From contig DDTF01000017.1 of NCBI GenBank assembly GCA_002345965.1, positions 58,151 to 106,039 on the forward strand: a DNA stretch of 47,889 bases. Direction: 5' to 3'. Each line of letters opens with the position of its first letter. The first letter of the stretch is position 1. Source of the stretch: Flammeovirgaceae bacterium UBA2371 (GTDB lineage Bacteria > Bacteroidota > Bacteroidia > Cytophagales > Cyclobacteriaceae). The translations under genes were made by a program, and so were the position numbers. Positions 1-8,411 of this stretch are shown here, piece after piece. The notes under the pieces are model-generated. The model searched no databases, was not told the origin of the DNA, and saw only the letters and a program-made list of their open reading frames with translations.

Positions 1-1209
1 TTCTATCCACAAAATGAAATCCGGGACATTCCTTCCAACATGGATGCGCTTTACGATTTCTTTGAAAAAGAAGAAAAAGGAAGCAGTAAACAATTGAAAA
101 AATTTCTTGAGGAGGGAAAGTACAAATACAGGGTGGGCATCGAAGAGTTGGTTTACAAGCCAGGTTTATCTATCACTGAGTTATTTGACGCAAAGCTCGC
201 CAAAGGTGTTTTTAAACTGCACGTATTACAATCCATAAGTACGTACGTTCGCAAATACTTTAAGTCTCCCAAACTCATTCAGCTGCTTGAGTTCCCTGTA
301 CTATTTCTGGGTGCAGCACCTGCAGACACGCCTGCGTTGTACAGTTTAATGAATTATGCGGACATGGCGTTGGGAACTTGGTATCCCTTAGGCGGCATGC
401 ACAAGATTGTAGAGGCCATGGAAAATCTGGCCAAAGAAAAAGGAGTCAAATTTCAGTACGATAGCAATGTACAGGCTCTCAATATGAACAGCACTAAAAT
501 CAAATCGATCAGTGTCAATGGCAACGATACGCCTGTTGATCATGTGGTGGCGGGTGCAGACTATCACCATGTAGAACAGGTACTGCTTCCGGAAAAATAT
601 AGAAGGTATACTGAAAGTTATTGGCAGGACAGAAAGATGGCACCGTCAAGTCTTATATTTTATCTCGGAATCGATAAAAAATTAGATAACCTCAGGCATC
701 ACAACCTCTTTTTCGATGAAGATTTTGATCAACATACCCACGAAATTTATAAAGATCCTTCGTGGCCAACTAATCCCCTGTTTTACGTATGCTGTCCATC
801 AAAAACTGATAACACTGTAGCACCTGAGGGTAGTGAAAATCTTTTTATATTAATTCCTGTAGCTACTGGTCTCAAGGATGAAGAAGCAACCCGCGAAAAG
901 TATTTTGATTTGGTAATTACCAGAATTGAAAAATTAACTGGTCAAAATATTGTTAATCACATTGTATATAAAAAGAGTTACGCCCATCGTGATTTTATTG
1001 ATAATTACAACTCTTTTAAAGGCAATGCCTACGGGCTGGCCAATACAATCGGTCAAACTGCCAATTTAAAACCATCTATAATAAACAAAAAGGTCTCTAA
1101 TCTGTTTTATACTGGTCAGTTAACTGTACCAGGTCCAGGAGTACCACCTTCGCTTATTTCTGGACAAGTGGTGGCATCGGAGTTAATGAAGAAGGATAAA
1201 CTGAAGTAA
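1..1209 (+). CDS. crtI: phytoene desaturase CrtI (5' end outside window)
   Basis: Carotenoid desaturase that converts phytoene to lycopene with FAD. The reading frame is open from base 1, so the first ATG at position 40 is internal. About 402 residues are visible of the roughly 490 usual for the family, and the N-terminal Rossmann FAD motif lies upstream of the window. The C-terminal signature is clear: FYTGQLTVPGPGVPPSLISG near the end matches the second FAD-binding stretch of CrtI proteins, followed by a short charged tail. An internal GGMHKIVEAMENLA segment also fits the family. crtB follows after 28 bp and idi directly after that, so these read as one operon feeding isoprenoid units into lycopene. 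A paralogous desaturase such as CrtD cannot be fully excluded, but the place next to crtB favours CrtI. Confidence 0.93.
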   Translation, partial: FYPQNEIRDIPSNMDALYDFFEKEEKGSSKQLKKFLEEGKYKYRVGIEELVYKPGLSITELFDAKLAKGVFKLHVLQSISTYVRKYFKSPKLIQLLEFPVLFLGAAPADTPALYSLMNYADMALGTWYPLGGMHKIVEAMENLAKEKGVKFQYDSNVQALNMNSTKIKSISVNGNDTPVDHVVAGADYHHVEQVLLPEKYRRYTESYWQDRKMAPSSLIFYLGIDKKLDNLRHHNLFFDEDFDQHTHEIYKDPSWPTNPLFYVCCPSKTDNTVAPEGSENLFILIPVATGLKDEEATREKYFDLVITRIEKLTGQNIVNHIVYKKSYAHRDFIDNYNSFKGNAYGLANTIGQTANLKPSIINKKVSNLFYTGQLTVPGPGVPPSLISGQVVASELMKKDKLK

Positions 1210-1237
1210 ATAAAATTCAACTTTTATAATTAGTTGC

Positions 1238-2080
1238 ATGCAGCAGCAAGAACTATTCGACAAAGTATCCATCAAATGCTCCAGACTCACCACCAAGTCT
1301 TATAGCACTTCTTTTTCCCTGGGTATTCTGTGTTTGGGAAAAGAACTTAGAGATCCAATCTATTCCATCTATGGCTTTGTGCGTTTTGCTGATGAAATCG
1401 TTGATACCTTTCATCAATATGACAAGAAAACTTTACTGGAAAGGTTCAAAAAAGATACCTATACGGCTATTGAAGAAAAAATAAGCTTTAATCCCATCCT
1501 TCATAGTTTTCAGAAAACTGTAAATCATTTTGAAATTGATCATCAACTCATTGAACAGTTTCTCCACAGCATGGAGATGGATATTGAGAACACCACCCAC
1601 AATCAGGCCACCTTTGAAGAATATATTTTAGGTTCAGCAGAGGTAGTTGGCCTCATGTGTTTGAAAGTTTTTTGTAAGGGGGATGCTGCCTATTATGAAC
1701 GTCTTAAGCCAATGGCGATGAGTTTGGGGTCAGCATTTCAAAAAATAAATTTCCTGCGAGACCTCAATGCAGATTACATAGGCATGGGTCGTACTTATTT
1801 TCCAGGTGTAAACATTGCCGCCTTTGACGATCAAAGTAAAAAACAAATTGAAGAAAGTATTGCACATGATTTTCATCAAGGTTATTTGGGAATAAAACAA
1901 CTTCCCAAAAGTGCTAAATTCGGTGTGTACGTGGCCTATCTTTATTATTTGGCCCTGTTCAAAAAAATAAGAAATACTCCTTCTGAATACGTGTTGAAAA
2001 AAAGAATCAGGATCAGAAACAGGCACAAGTTTTCAATTTTATTCTTTTCTTATCTCAAATATCAATTGAATTTAATTTAG
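1238..2080 (+). CDS. crtB: phytoene synthase CrtB
   Basis: Squalene/phytoene synthase family enzyme that joins two geranylgeranyl diphosphates head to head into phytoene, the first committed carotenoid step. At 280 residues it has normal bacterial length. The first Asp-rich motif is FADEIVD (D52 and D56) and the second is NFLRDLNADY near residue 170, each of which binds Mg-diphosphate. The YSTSFSLGI stretch near residue 22 is the usual substrate-entry segment. It starts 28 bp after crtI, and idi starts 3 bp after its stop codon, indicating co-transcription. A squalene synthase of the HpnC/D type would be the alternative; the crtI neighbour argues against it. Confidence 0.95.
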   Translation: MQQQELFDKVSIKCSRLTTKSYSTSFSLGILCLGKELRDPIYSIYGFVRFADEIVDTFHQYDKKTLLERFKKDTYTAIEEKISFNPILHSFQKTVNHFEIDHQLIEQFLHSMEMDIENTTHNQATFEEYILGSAEVVGLMCLKVFCKGDAAYYERLKPMAMSLGSAFQKINFLRDLNADYIGMGRTYFPGVNIAAFDDQSKKQIEESIAHDFHQGYLGIKQLPKSAKFGVYVAYLYYLALFKKIRNTPSEYVLKKRIRIRNRHKFSILFFSYLKYQLNLI

Positions 2081-2083
2081 CCT

Positions 2084-2605
2084 ATGGAAAAAGTAATTCT
2101 TGTGGATAATGACGACAATGAGATCGGTACCATGGAGAAAATGGAAGCACATCGCAAAGGAGCACTCCACAGGGCTTTTTCTGTTTTGGTTTTTAATTCA
2201 AAAGGAGAAATGCTTATTCAAAAGCGTGCCAAAACCAAATACCACAGTGGGGGTTTATGGTCGAATGCATGTTGCAGTCATCCGAGACCCGGTGAAGATA
2301 CAGCGGTAGCAGCCAAACGAAGGATGAAAGAAGAATTGGGAATCGATGTGCAGCCGGAATTTTTGTACAAGTTTAAATACAAGGTTCAGCTGGAAGGAGA
2401 CTTAACCGAACACGAGCTGGACCATGTATACGAATGCATTTATGATGGAGAGCCAATTTCTAATCCTGTTGAAATTGATGACCATCAATTTTTAAGTTTA
2501 GAAGAGTTGACCCACAACATACAGGATGCCCCACAGCGCTACTCTTATTGGTTTAATTTGATCCTCAAACATTATAATAATGAAATAAAAAAGGGAGTTG
2601 AATAA
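2084..2605 (+). CDS. idi: isopentenyl-diphosphate delta-isomerase, type I
   Basis: Nudix-fold isomerase interconverting IPP and DMAPP, the starter for prenyl chains. At 173 residues it has the usual length. The catalytic cysteine region reads NACCSHP; by alignment with the E. coli enzyme the active cysteine is C64. The Nudix-like helix is RRMKEELGID (about residues 79-88), the general-base region is TEHELDH with E111, and metal-binding histidines lie at about H23, H29 and H66. It begins 3 bp after crtB, so it probably boosts precursor supply for the carotenoids made by the preceding genes. The stop codon lies inside the terminator hairpin. Confidence 0.95.
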   Translation: MEKVILVDNDDNEIGTMEKMEAHRKGALHRAFSVLVFNSKGEMLIQKRAKTKYHSGGLWSNACCSHPRPGEDTAVAAKRRMKEELGIDVQPEFLYKFKYKVQLEGDLTEHELDHVYECIYDGEPISNPVEIDDHQFLSLEELTHNIQDAPQRYSYWFNLILKHYNNEIKKGVE

Positions 2606-2616
2606 CTCCCTTTTTT
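2587..2616. terminator. bidirectional rho-independent terminator
   Basis: A perfect inverted repeat has arms at 2587-2599 and 2604-2616 around a 4-base loop. It starts with an A-run and ends with a T-run, so it can stop transcription from both sides. It overlaps the idi stop codon and sits 20 bp before the convergent lipoprotein gene end at 2637. Confidence 0.85.
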
Positions 2617-2636
2617 ATTAAAAACTAATATTTCCA

Positions 2637-3806
2637 TCAGTAAATAGCTTCTGTTCTTAAGTAGCCAGTGCCGTAATGCAAATTGTTAACAATGATTATT
2701 CCTGCACGATAGCTGTCGCTATTGTAGAAATAACCGTTATTATGAAAATAGGAATAATCAAAATATTCCTGACCAACCACATTGGCATTGTTACTATTAG
2801 GGTACCCGGTGCCTGCAGTGGTGATCTGATATTGATCTAAAACACCATTTGCATTGGTATCCCGGATTACTCCTTGTGCACCTGATCCGCCTAAGATAGA
2901 TACAATATTCAAAGTCTTGTCTCCAGCCGTATAACCTGTTCCAGTAGAGATACCAAAAGTTCCAGTATTGATGCCACCATTTCCATTAGGTGTCAACCTA
3001 AACGGGCTGGCCTGTACGCCACCTGTGCCTTCAGGCGCTGGGCTGATTGCATAAATAGGCTGTACAGAGGGGATGCTTAACAAACCGTAGCCAATGGGAG
3101 AAAATGAAGTATTTAAAGTAACAATTTTAGGCAGTGTTTCAGGGAAGCTAGGTTCTCCTGAATACCTATTGATTGCTATTTTTTGATTTGTCGTATAATC
3201 AATGTATCTCACATGAAAGTAACCGTAGAGTCCTGAACTGTTAGACCAATCAGGAAGGTTGACACTATAATTACCATTCGCGTCCGCCTTAACTTCTATG
3301 GTTTGCTGAAAATTATACTGAGGATACAAATCAATAAAAAAAACTGCACCTGCTGCAGGTTCTCTTTCAGTGGTAGTCAGATCAGATTGAATCGTAATTT
3401 TACCTTTTACGGTAAATGTTCCAACATTACCACTTGGAAAGAGGTTGATCCTTTTCTTCAGAGATTTGGATCTGTTGGTATCATCAAAATAAACTGTGGT
3501 GCCAAAACCATGGTAACCTTCTTTTGATACATTAACGAAAAGTTCTTCATTGTAAGATCCAGTAAATTCAACTGTACCTAATTCATTGGCTGTTAATGTT
3601 TTTGCTTCTCCATTAATAGTAACTTTGAGTGTTGCTCCAGCAATACCTTTTTTAAGATAAGGATCAAACAATTCAACAGTGTAGTTCCAATTTGTCTGAT
3701 CCAATGTCAACACCTCTTCATCAGTCAGTCCTTCCTTGATTGAACAGGAAGAGACTACCAATACCATAATAGCAAGAAGACTGAATCGGTATTTAAGTTT
3801 TTCCAT
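2637..3806 (-). CDS. lipoprotein with Ig-like domain and GTGY repeat, paralog of next gene
   Basis: Predicted lipoprotein of 389 residues. The N-terminus MEKLKYRFSLLAIMVLVVSSC is a signal peptide with the lipidated cysteine at C21. A carboxypeptidase-regulatory or Ig-like beta domain (about residues 40-120) carries the pattern GIAGATLKVTINGEAKTLTAN, followed by a second beta-rich stretch. The C-terminal third (about 283-335) has a glycine-rich repeat in which GTGY motifs flank a GGSGA core. The same architecture is present in the next upstream gene (3879-5039), so the two are tandem paralogs. I recognise no enzyme motif. A surface or periplasm-facing structural or binding role is only inference. 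Confidence 0.75.
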   Translation of the reverse strand: MEKLKYRFSLLAIMVLVVSSCSIKEGLTDEEVLTLDQTNWNYTVELFDPYLKKGIAGATLKVTINGEAKTLTANELGTVEFTGSYNEELFVNVSKEGYHGFGTTVYFDDTNRSKSLKKRINLFPSGNVGTFTVKGKITIQSDLTTTEREPAAGAVFFIDLYPQYNFQQTIEVKADANGNYSVNLPDWSNSSGLYGYFHVRYIDYTTNQKIAINRYSGEPSFPETLPKIVTLNTSFSPIGYGLLSIPSVQPIYAISPAPEGTGGVQASPFRLTPNGNGGINTGTFGISTGTGYTAGDKTLNIVSILGGSGAQGVIRDTNANGVLDQYQITTAGTGYPNSNNANVVGQEYFDYSYFHNNGYFYNSDSYRAGIIIVNNLHYGTGYLRTEAIY

Positions 3807-3825
3807 TTTATATGTTTTTATAAAT

Positions 3826-3863
3826 CCTTAACGACTACCCTACCAAAAGGGCAGTCGTTAGGG
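3826..3863. other. long intergenic hairpin between the lipoprotein paralogs
   Basis: Arms at 3826-3840 and 3849-3863 are complementary over 15 bp with two mismatched or wobble pairs and an 8-base loop. There is no T-run on either side, so a simple terminator is unlikely. It lies in the 72-bp gap between two genes of one presumed transcript, where mRNA processing or unequal expression would be possible. Confidence 0.5.
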
Positions 3864-3878
3864 ATATAATACAAATGA

Positions 3879-5039
3879 TTATTGAATCTCAATGGCCCTG
3901 GAAGAACCAGTACCGTAATAAATATTTCTTACTTTGATGTCTCCACTCTTAACAAAGAAGTTGCTGGTGTATAGGTTAGAAGCAGAAACAGAAGAATTAT
4001 ATGTGGCATCTGGAGTGTTGTAATTCTCATCAGGATATCCTGTACCTGCATTTACAATAGAAACACTTGTTACTCTACCCAGTGCATCTGTATTTGCATT
4101 GGCAGTCGCACCACTTCCTCCTAAAAGAGAAGAAATTACCACAGGAACTGTTGTAGATGCGGCATATCCATATCCCATATTGTTAACTCCAATATAATCT
4201 ATTTTGCCATCAGGGTCTGTTTCAACATACAATCTGGCTACAGCTGCTGAAGCACCCGTTGGGGCAACAGACATGGTAGCGAAAACTGCAGGCACAAAGC
4301 TAGGGATACTTACTGCTCCACCATTGTGGGAGAATACTGTTTTGATATTCTCCGCCTTTGGCAGGGTAGCTGGGAAGTCAGGCTCACCTGGCTTTTTGTT
4401 ATAAGCTATTTTTTGATCTACTTCAATATCATTGGCAATGATGGTGTACTCAACACCAGTACCAAAAGTGGGCAATTTCAATTCGTAGGTACCTTCAGCT
4501 GAAATTGTAGCTTCGATTGAAAAATTGGATGACAAATAGATTCCATTATAATTTCCTGGCTCGAAAATCGCTTTTACAGTTCCAGAAGTTATTTTCTCGC
4601 GTGTTTCATTGGTTACATCGGTCTCAATTTCCACTTTACCACTCACAGTAGCCAAATTGGTTGTCAAAGACATTACGTACACTATTGAAGAAACTTCTGC
4701 CTGTCTGTATTCCACATAAGATGTTTCTGCAGTAGTATTTACACTGGTAAAGCCTTCCTTATTGATAGCAACTGGAAAATCATTACCAATTTTTACGTTT
4801 TTAAAAGTTGCCGTTCCAAGTGTATTGGTGGTAGCTACTTGTTCTATTCCATCAATCACCACTTTCACTTCTGCCCCTTCAACTCCAATCTTAGTAGCTG
4901 CATCTAAAACAACTACGTTATAGGAAATAGTTTGTTGTGCATTTAATGCGTCTTCTTCAGTAAAATCATCTTTACAAGACACAAATACCGTTGCCAATAA
5001 AGCGGCACTTATCAATGTGAGAATTAACTTATTTTTCAT
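3879..5039 (-). CDS. lipoprotein with Ig-like domain and GTGY repeat
   Basis: Predicted lipoprotein of 386 residues, with signal peptide MKNKLILTLISAALLATVFV and lipidated C22. The acidic residues right after the cysteine (KDD) resemble lipoprotein export signals of Bacteroidota surface lipoproteins, which is suggestive only. It has an Ig-like or carboxypeptidase-regulatory domain (about 40-115, GVEGAEVKVVIDG) and a second beta domain with VSGKVEIETDVTNETRE, which matches the paralog's TVKGKITIQSDLTTTERE. A C-terminal repeat unit reads GYGYAAS ... LLGGSGATANAN ... VNAGTGYP. The upstream neighbour 49 bp away is an outer-membrane barrel, which fits a small surface-protein operon. No catalytic motif is visible. 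Confidence 0.75.
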   Translation of the reverse strand: MKNKLILTLISAALLATVFVSCKDDFTEEDALNAQQTISYNVVVLDAATKIGVEGAEVKVVIDGIEQVATTNTLGTATFKNVKIGNDFPVAINKEGFTSVNTTAETSYVEYRQAEVSSIVYVMSLTTNLATVSGKVEIETDVTNETREKITSGTVKAIFEPGNYNGIYLSSNFSIEATISAEGTYELKLPTFGTGVEYTIIANDIEVDQKIAYNKKPGEPDFPATLPKAENIKTVFSHNGGAVSIPSFVPAVFATMSVAPTGASAAVARLYVETDPDGKIDYIGVNNMGYGYAASTTVPVVISSLLGGSGATANANTDALGRVTSVSIVNAGTGYPDENYNTPDATYNSSVSASNLYTSNFFVKSGDIKVRNIYYGTGSSRAIEIQ

Positions 5040-5088
5040 TTTAAATTGATTGTTAACTGTTTATTTCAAAAATTAATTAAGATTAGAA

Positions 5089-5805
5089 TTAAAGTATCAA
5101 GCCTAAAGTAACGCTTAATGTATTGGTTCTTATTGCCTCCGCAGTACCATTCAGCTCTATATAGCTATAGGAAGATCTCGCAGGGGTAACACCATAACGA
5201 TACCTAACATCCAGTACCAGGGATTTGTCTCCGTAAGGAATATAAAAACCCAAACCACCAGTTACACCCAACTGGAATGGTTCATACTGAGAGGATACAT
5301 CCTCACTACCAGTTGCTGTAACAATCAAATTGCTGGCAGTATACCCTGTTCTCTCAAAATTTTCAGTTGCTTTGAATGTATATGCCAATGAAGGTCCTGC
5401 AAAAGCTTTTACAGGTAACTCACCAAATGGCACTTTATACTGAACCAATATGGGTACTTCAACATTATGAAGCGTTACTCTGCTGTGCGTTTGATGTACG
5501 GTAGCAAAGTTATAAGGAGCCCCAAATCTTGTTTCATCTGTGTAGGTAAGCAACGTACCTCCCTGTTGTAAGTAGTTTACTTCACCCTGCAAACTAAGCT
5601 GTGAATTCAATGCATATCCCACAAAACCACCCAGCGTATATCCGATGCGCTCGCCAGTATGAGGTTGCTCTGTGGAGAAACTACTCACTGCCATACCTGC
5701 TTTTACACCAAAAGATAAAGTGGATTGATCCTCCTGAGAAAATAGGGAAAACGATACCAGCAAAAATGGCAGTAGCCATGTCAATCTATTTGATAGAAGA
5801 TTCAT
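5089..5805 (-). CDS. outer-membrane beta-barrel protein (porin-family fold)
   Basis: An outer-membrane protein of about 238 residues. The frame is open further upstream to 5937, but the signal peptide begins at the internal ATG at 5805 (MNLLSNRLTWLLPFLLVSFSLFSQ), so that start is chosen. Alternating beta strands follow (FGVKAGMAV, YTLGGFVGYAL, LSLQGEVNYLQQGG, VLDVRYRYG), and the protein ends in TLSVTLGLIL like a last barrel strand. This is the general pattern of the Bacteroidota OMP_b-brl family. It is the first gene of a three-gene minus-strand series with the two lipoproteins. Its ligand or role is unknown. Confidence 0.75.
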   Translation of the reverse strand: MNLLSNRLTWLLPFLLVSFSLFSQEDQSTLSFGVKAGMAVSSFSTEQPHTGERIGYTLGGFVGYALNSQLSLQGEVNYLQQGGTLLTYTDETRFGAPYNFATVHQTHSRVTLHNVEVPILVQYKVPFGELPVKAFAGPSLAYTFKATENFERTGYTASNLIVTATGSEDVSSQYEPFQLGVTGGLGFYIPYGDKSLVLDVRYRYGVTPARSSYSYIELNGTAEAIRTNTLSVTLGLIL

Positions 5806-5966
5806 AATAAGTTTAATGTTCTTATAAGCGTATAAATTTTCGTGCAACATTAGACAATTGAACTCAATTGCACAACACATATCTCCTACATCAGTCAGTT
5901 TTTCTCTACAAATAATTAGGTGTTTAAACGAAAACAAATTCCCTATTTATCAATGAAATTATTTTT

Positions 5967-6047
5967 TTAACAAAACAGGTAACCTATCTGTTAACAGTAC
6001 GTTAACTCTTTCCTTAATTTTAGAATCATTGAATATTATTGTTAACT
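5967..6047. promoter_or_regulatory. cluster of GTTAAC sites before the photolyase gene
   Basis: In the 266-bp divergent region, GTTAAC occurs at 5990-5995 (inside the 10-bp palindrome CTGTTAACAG), 6001-6006 and 6041-6046, with a related TTTAAC near 5967. They lie 25-105 bp before the photolyase ATG. A regulator operator is plausible because photolyase and crt genes are often light controlled, but GTTAAC is also easy to get by chance in AT-rich DNA. Confidence 0.25.
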
Positions 6048-6071
6048 TCCTGTATATCAGTACAATTCAAA

Positions 6072-7388
6072 ATGACTACCTTGAGCATTCCTACCATTAA
6101 TAAAGAAATCACGCTGTTCTGGATTAGAAGAGACCTTCGGCTTTCAGACAATGCCGGGCTCTACCATGCACTAAAAGAAAATAAGAAAGTGTTGCCCCTC
6201 TTTATATTCGACAAACACATACTAAATAAATTGGAAGAAAAATCTGACAGTAGGGTTACTTTCATTCATCATTCTTTGGAATTGATAAAAAAAGAATTGG
6301 AGGCTATAGGAAGTGCGCTACTGGTGGTACATTCTACCCCAGAAGCATTTTTTCAATCCATTACTCCTCATGCGGTATATACCAACAATGATTACGAGCC
6401 GTATGCCAGAGAAAGAGACAACAAAGTAGCTGCTATTCTGGAAAGAAAAGGGAGCATTTTTAAATCCTATAAAGATCATGTCATTTTTGAAAAAAGTGAG
6501 ATAACCAAGGAGGACGGTAAACCTTATAGTGTTTTCACACCATACAGTAAAAAATGGAAGGCAAAATTGCATTCATCGGACTACCAGGAATACCCAGTAA
6601 AAAATTACATGAAGAATTTATACGTCTCTGACCCACTGCCTTTCCCCTCTATCCAGGAATTAGGATTTAATCCATCCTCTATCCCATTTCCGCCACGTGC
6701 CATCCGTACTTCCATCATCGAACATTATGATGAGGAAAGAAATTTTCCGGACAGAGAAGGTACAACCCGGCTAAGTGTGCACCTGAGATTTGGTACCCTT
6801 AGTATCAGGAAGCTGGTAGCCATCGCCCTAAAAAAAAATCAGGTTTGGCTTAATGAATTAATCTGGCGGGAGTTTTATCACATGATTCTCTGGCACTACC
6901 CCAACACGGAGCTGGCCTTTAAACCGGCCTATGACCGAATAGTGTGGAGAAACGACCCTGAAGAGTTTAAAGCCTGGTGCGAAGGGCGCACAGGGTATCC
7001 CATTGTGGATGCTGGCATGCGAGAATTGAACTCCACTGGTTTCATGCACAATCGCGTTCGAATGATTGTCGCCAGTTTTCTTACCAAACATCTTTTAATA
7101 GACTGGAGATGGGGAGAAGCTTATTTCGCCAAAAAACTGTTGGACTTCGATCTTGCCGCTAATAATGGTGGTTGGCAATGGGCATCAGGTTCTGGGTGTG
7201 ATGCAGCTCCCTATTTCAGAGTATTTAACCCCTATTTGCAAACGGCAAAGTTTGACCCCGAGATGAAATACATTAAAAAATGGGTGCCGGAAGTAGATAC
7301 GGAAGCTTATCCAAAGCCCATTGTAGAGCATGCTTTTGCACGTGAGCGGGTGTTAAATGCTTATAAAATCGCTCTTCAAAACGAATAA
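6072..7388 (+). CDS. phrB: cryptochrome/deoxyribodipyrimidine photolyase
   Basis: Class I photolyase-type flavoprotein, predicted to repair UV-made cyclobutane pyrimidine dimers using light. The start is set at the ATG at 6072, where the family N-terminus begins (ITLFWIRRDLRLSDNAGL); an ATG at 6039 would add 11 unsupported residues. The total of 438 residues is normal. The C-terminal FAD domain is intact: LIWREFYHMILWHYP, GYPIVDAGMRELNSTGFMHN, and the flavin-contacting run NNGGWQWASGSGCDAAPYFR. It leads the second half of the carotenoid locus, joined to an SRPBCC gene 41 bp on. A cryptochrome signalling role is the alternative; the sequence does not settle this. Confidence 0.93.
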   Translation: MTTLSIPTINKEITLFWIRRDLRLSDNAGLYHALKENKKVLPLFIFDKHILNKLEEKSDSRVTFIHHSLELIKKELEAIGSALLVVHSTPEAFFQSITPHAVYTNNDYEPYARERDNKVAAILERKGSIFKSYKDHVIFEKSEITKEDGKPYSVFTPYSKKWKAKLHSSDYQEYPVKNYMKNLYVSDPLPFPSIQELGFNPSSIPFPPRAIRTSIIEHYDEERNFPDREGTTRLSVHLRFGTLSIRKLVAIALKKNQVWLNELIWREFYHMILWHYPNTELAFKPAYDRIVWRNDPEEFKAWCEGRTGYPIVDAGMRELNSTGFMHNRVRMIVASFLTKHLLIDWRWGEAYFAKKLLDFDLAANNGGWQWASGSGCDAAPYFRVFNPYLQTAKFDPEMKYIKKWVPEVDTEAYPKPIVEHAFARERVLNAYKIALQNE

Positions 7389-7429
7389 AAAGGCTAAACA
7401 TTCCTATCTTATTTGGTGTTGTATAGGTG

Positions 7430-7918
7430 ATGAAAATCTATAATCTTAAGCGTAAACAAACGTTGCCTATCAGCCTGGAAGAAGCATGGGACTTTTTTTC
7501 TTCCCCAAAAAATCTGAGCAAAATTACACCCAAGGAAATGGGCTTCAATATTCTTTATGCCTCTGGGGGTGACAAAACTTATCCGGGTCAAATTATCCGA
7601 TATAAAATAAATATAATGGGAGGTGTAAGTGCACACTGGGTAACAGAAATTACGCATGTACAAGCACTCAGGTATTTTGTAGATGAGCAGCGCTTTGGCC
7701 CATATGCCTTGTGGCATCATCAGCATCACTTTAAAGCAGTGGAGGGTGGCGTTGAAATGATCGATGAGGTAAATTATGCCATCCCTCTGGGCCTTTTGGG
7801 AAGGCTGGCCAATTGGCTTTTTGTGGAGCGCCAGGTAAATGCTATTTTTAATCATCGCTATCAGGTGCTCGCAGCTTATTTTAAAGGAGCAAAAAAAGAA
7901 GAATCGGTTTTAGCATGA
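7430..7918 (+). CDS. SRPBCC-fold ligand-binding protein
   Basis: A 162-residue protein of the START/SRPBCC fold (COG4276-like). The usual opening LPISLEEAWDFFSSPKNLSKITP forms the first strand and helix, and the fold ends with a long helix (WLFVERQVNAIFNHRYQVL). The frame also allows a GTG at 7427, but the ATG at 7430 is the better start. Its last four bases overlap the start of crtZ (ATGA), so the two are translationally coupled. Members of this family are often found beside photolyase and carotenoid genes. Binding of a carotenoid or other hydrophobic ligand is inference; no enzyme residues are recognisable. Confidence 0.85.
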   Translation: MKIYNLKRKQTLPISLEEAWDFFSSPKNLSKITPKEMGFNILYASGGDKTYPGQIIRYKINIMGGVSAHWVTEITHVQALRYFVDEQRFGPYALWHHQHHFKAVEGGVEMIDEVNYAIPLGLLGRLANWLFVERQVNAIFNHRYQVLAAYFKGAKKEESVLA

Positions 7919-8409
7919 CAATAGGGACCATATTAATCTGCAGTGGAATAGTAATCGCCACGTTTCTGTTTTGGGAATTCGTAGCGTGGTTTACTCACAA
8001 GTACATTATGCATGGATTTTTGTGGGTATGGCACAAGTCGCATCACTCGGTACATGATCATGCACTGGAGAAAAACGATTGGTTTGCCGTAGTCTTTAGC
8101 CTCCCTTCCATTGGTCTTTTTTACTATGCTAGCATTGTGTCTTACAATCCCTATTTACTGGCTGTAGGGCTGGGCATCTTTTGCTATGGTTTGTTTTATA
8201 TTATCTTCCACGACTTCATTGTACACCAACGAATCAAATGGAGGCCCAAGAAGCGAAGTAAATATTTGCAGCGCATGATTAATGCACATTACATTCATCA
8301 CAGTAAACACACCAAAGAGAACTGTGAAGCCTTTGGCTTTTTGATAGCTCCTAAAAAATACGAGCCCAAGGAGTTTAAGCTTAGAAAAGACCGGCAAGAA
8401 ACGCAATAA
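7915..8409 (+). CDS. crtZ: beta-carotene 3-hydroxylase CrtZ
   Basis: Membrane di-iron hydroxylase of the fatty acid hydroxylase superfamily that adds 3- and 3'-hydroxyls to beta-carotene, giving zeaxanthin. The protein has 164 residues with four hydrophobic segments. All histidine clusters are present: HKYIMH (H28, H33), HKSHH with a further HDH (H40-H49), FHDFIVH (H99, H104) and HYIHHSKH (H125-H132). It overlaps the SRPBCC gene by 4 bp, and the cyclase gene begins 2 bp after its stop, so the three form one translation-coupled series. Length and histidine spacing match bacterial CrtZ. Confidence 0.95.
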   Translation: MTIGTILICSGIVIATFLFWEFVAWFTHKYIMHGFLWVWHKSHHSVHDHALEKNDWFAVVFSLPSIGLFYYASIVSYNPYLLAVGLGIFCYGLFYIIFHDFIVHQRIKWRPKKRSKYLQRMINAHYIHHSKHTKENCEAFGFLIAPKKYEPKEFKLRKDRQETQ

Positions 8410-8411
8410 CA

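Noticed and set aside
5806..5937. N-terminal extension of the outer-membrane barrel gene to 5937
   Set aside because: The extension has no signal character, and a complete signal peptide begins at the internal ATG at 5805.
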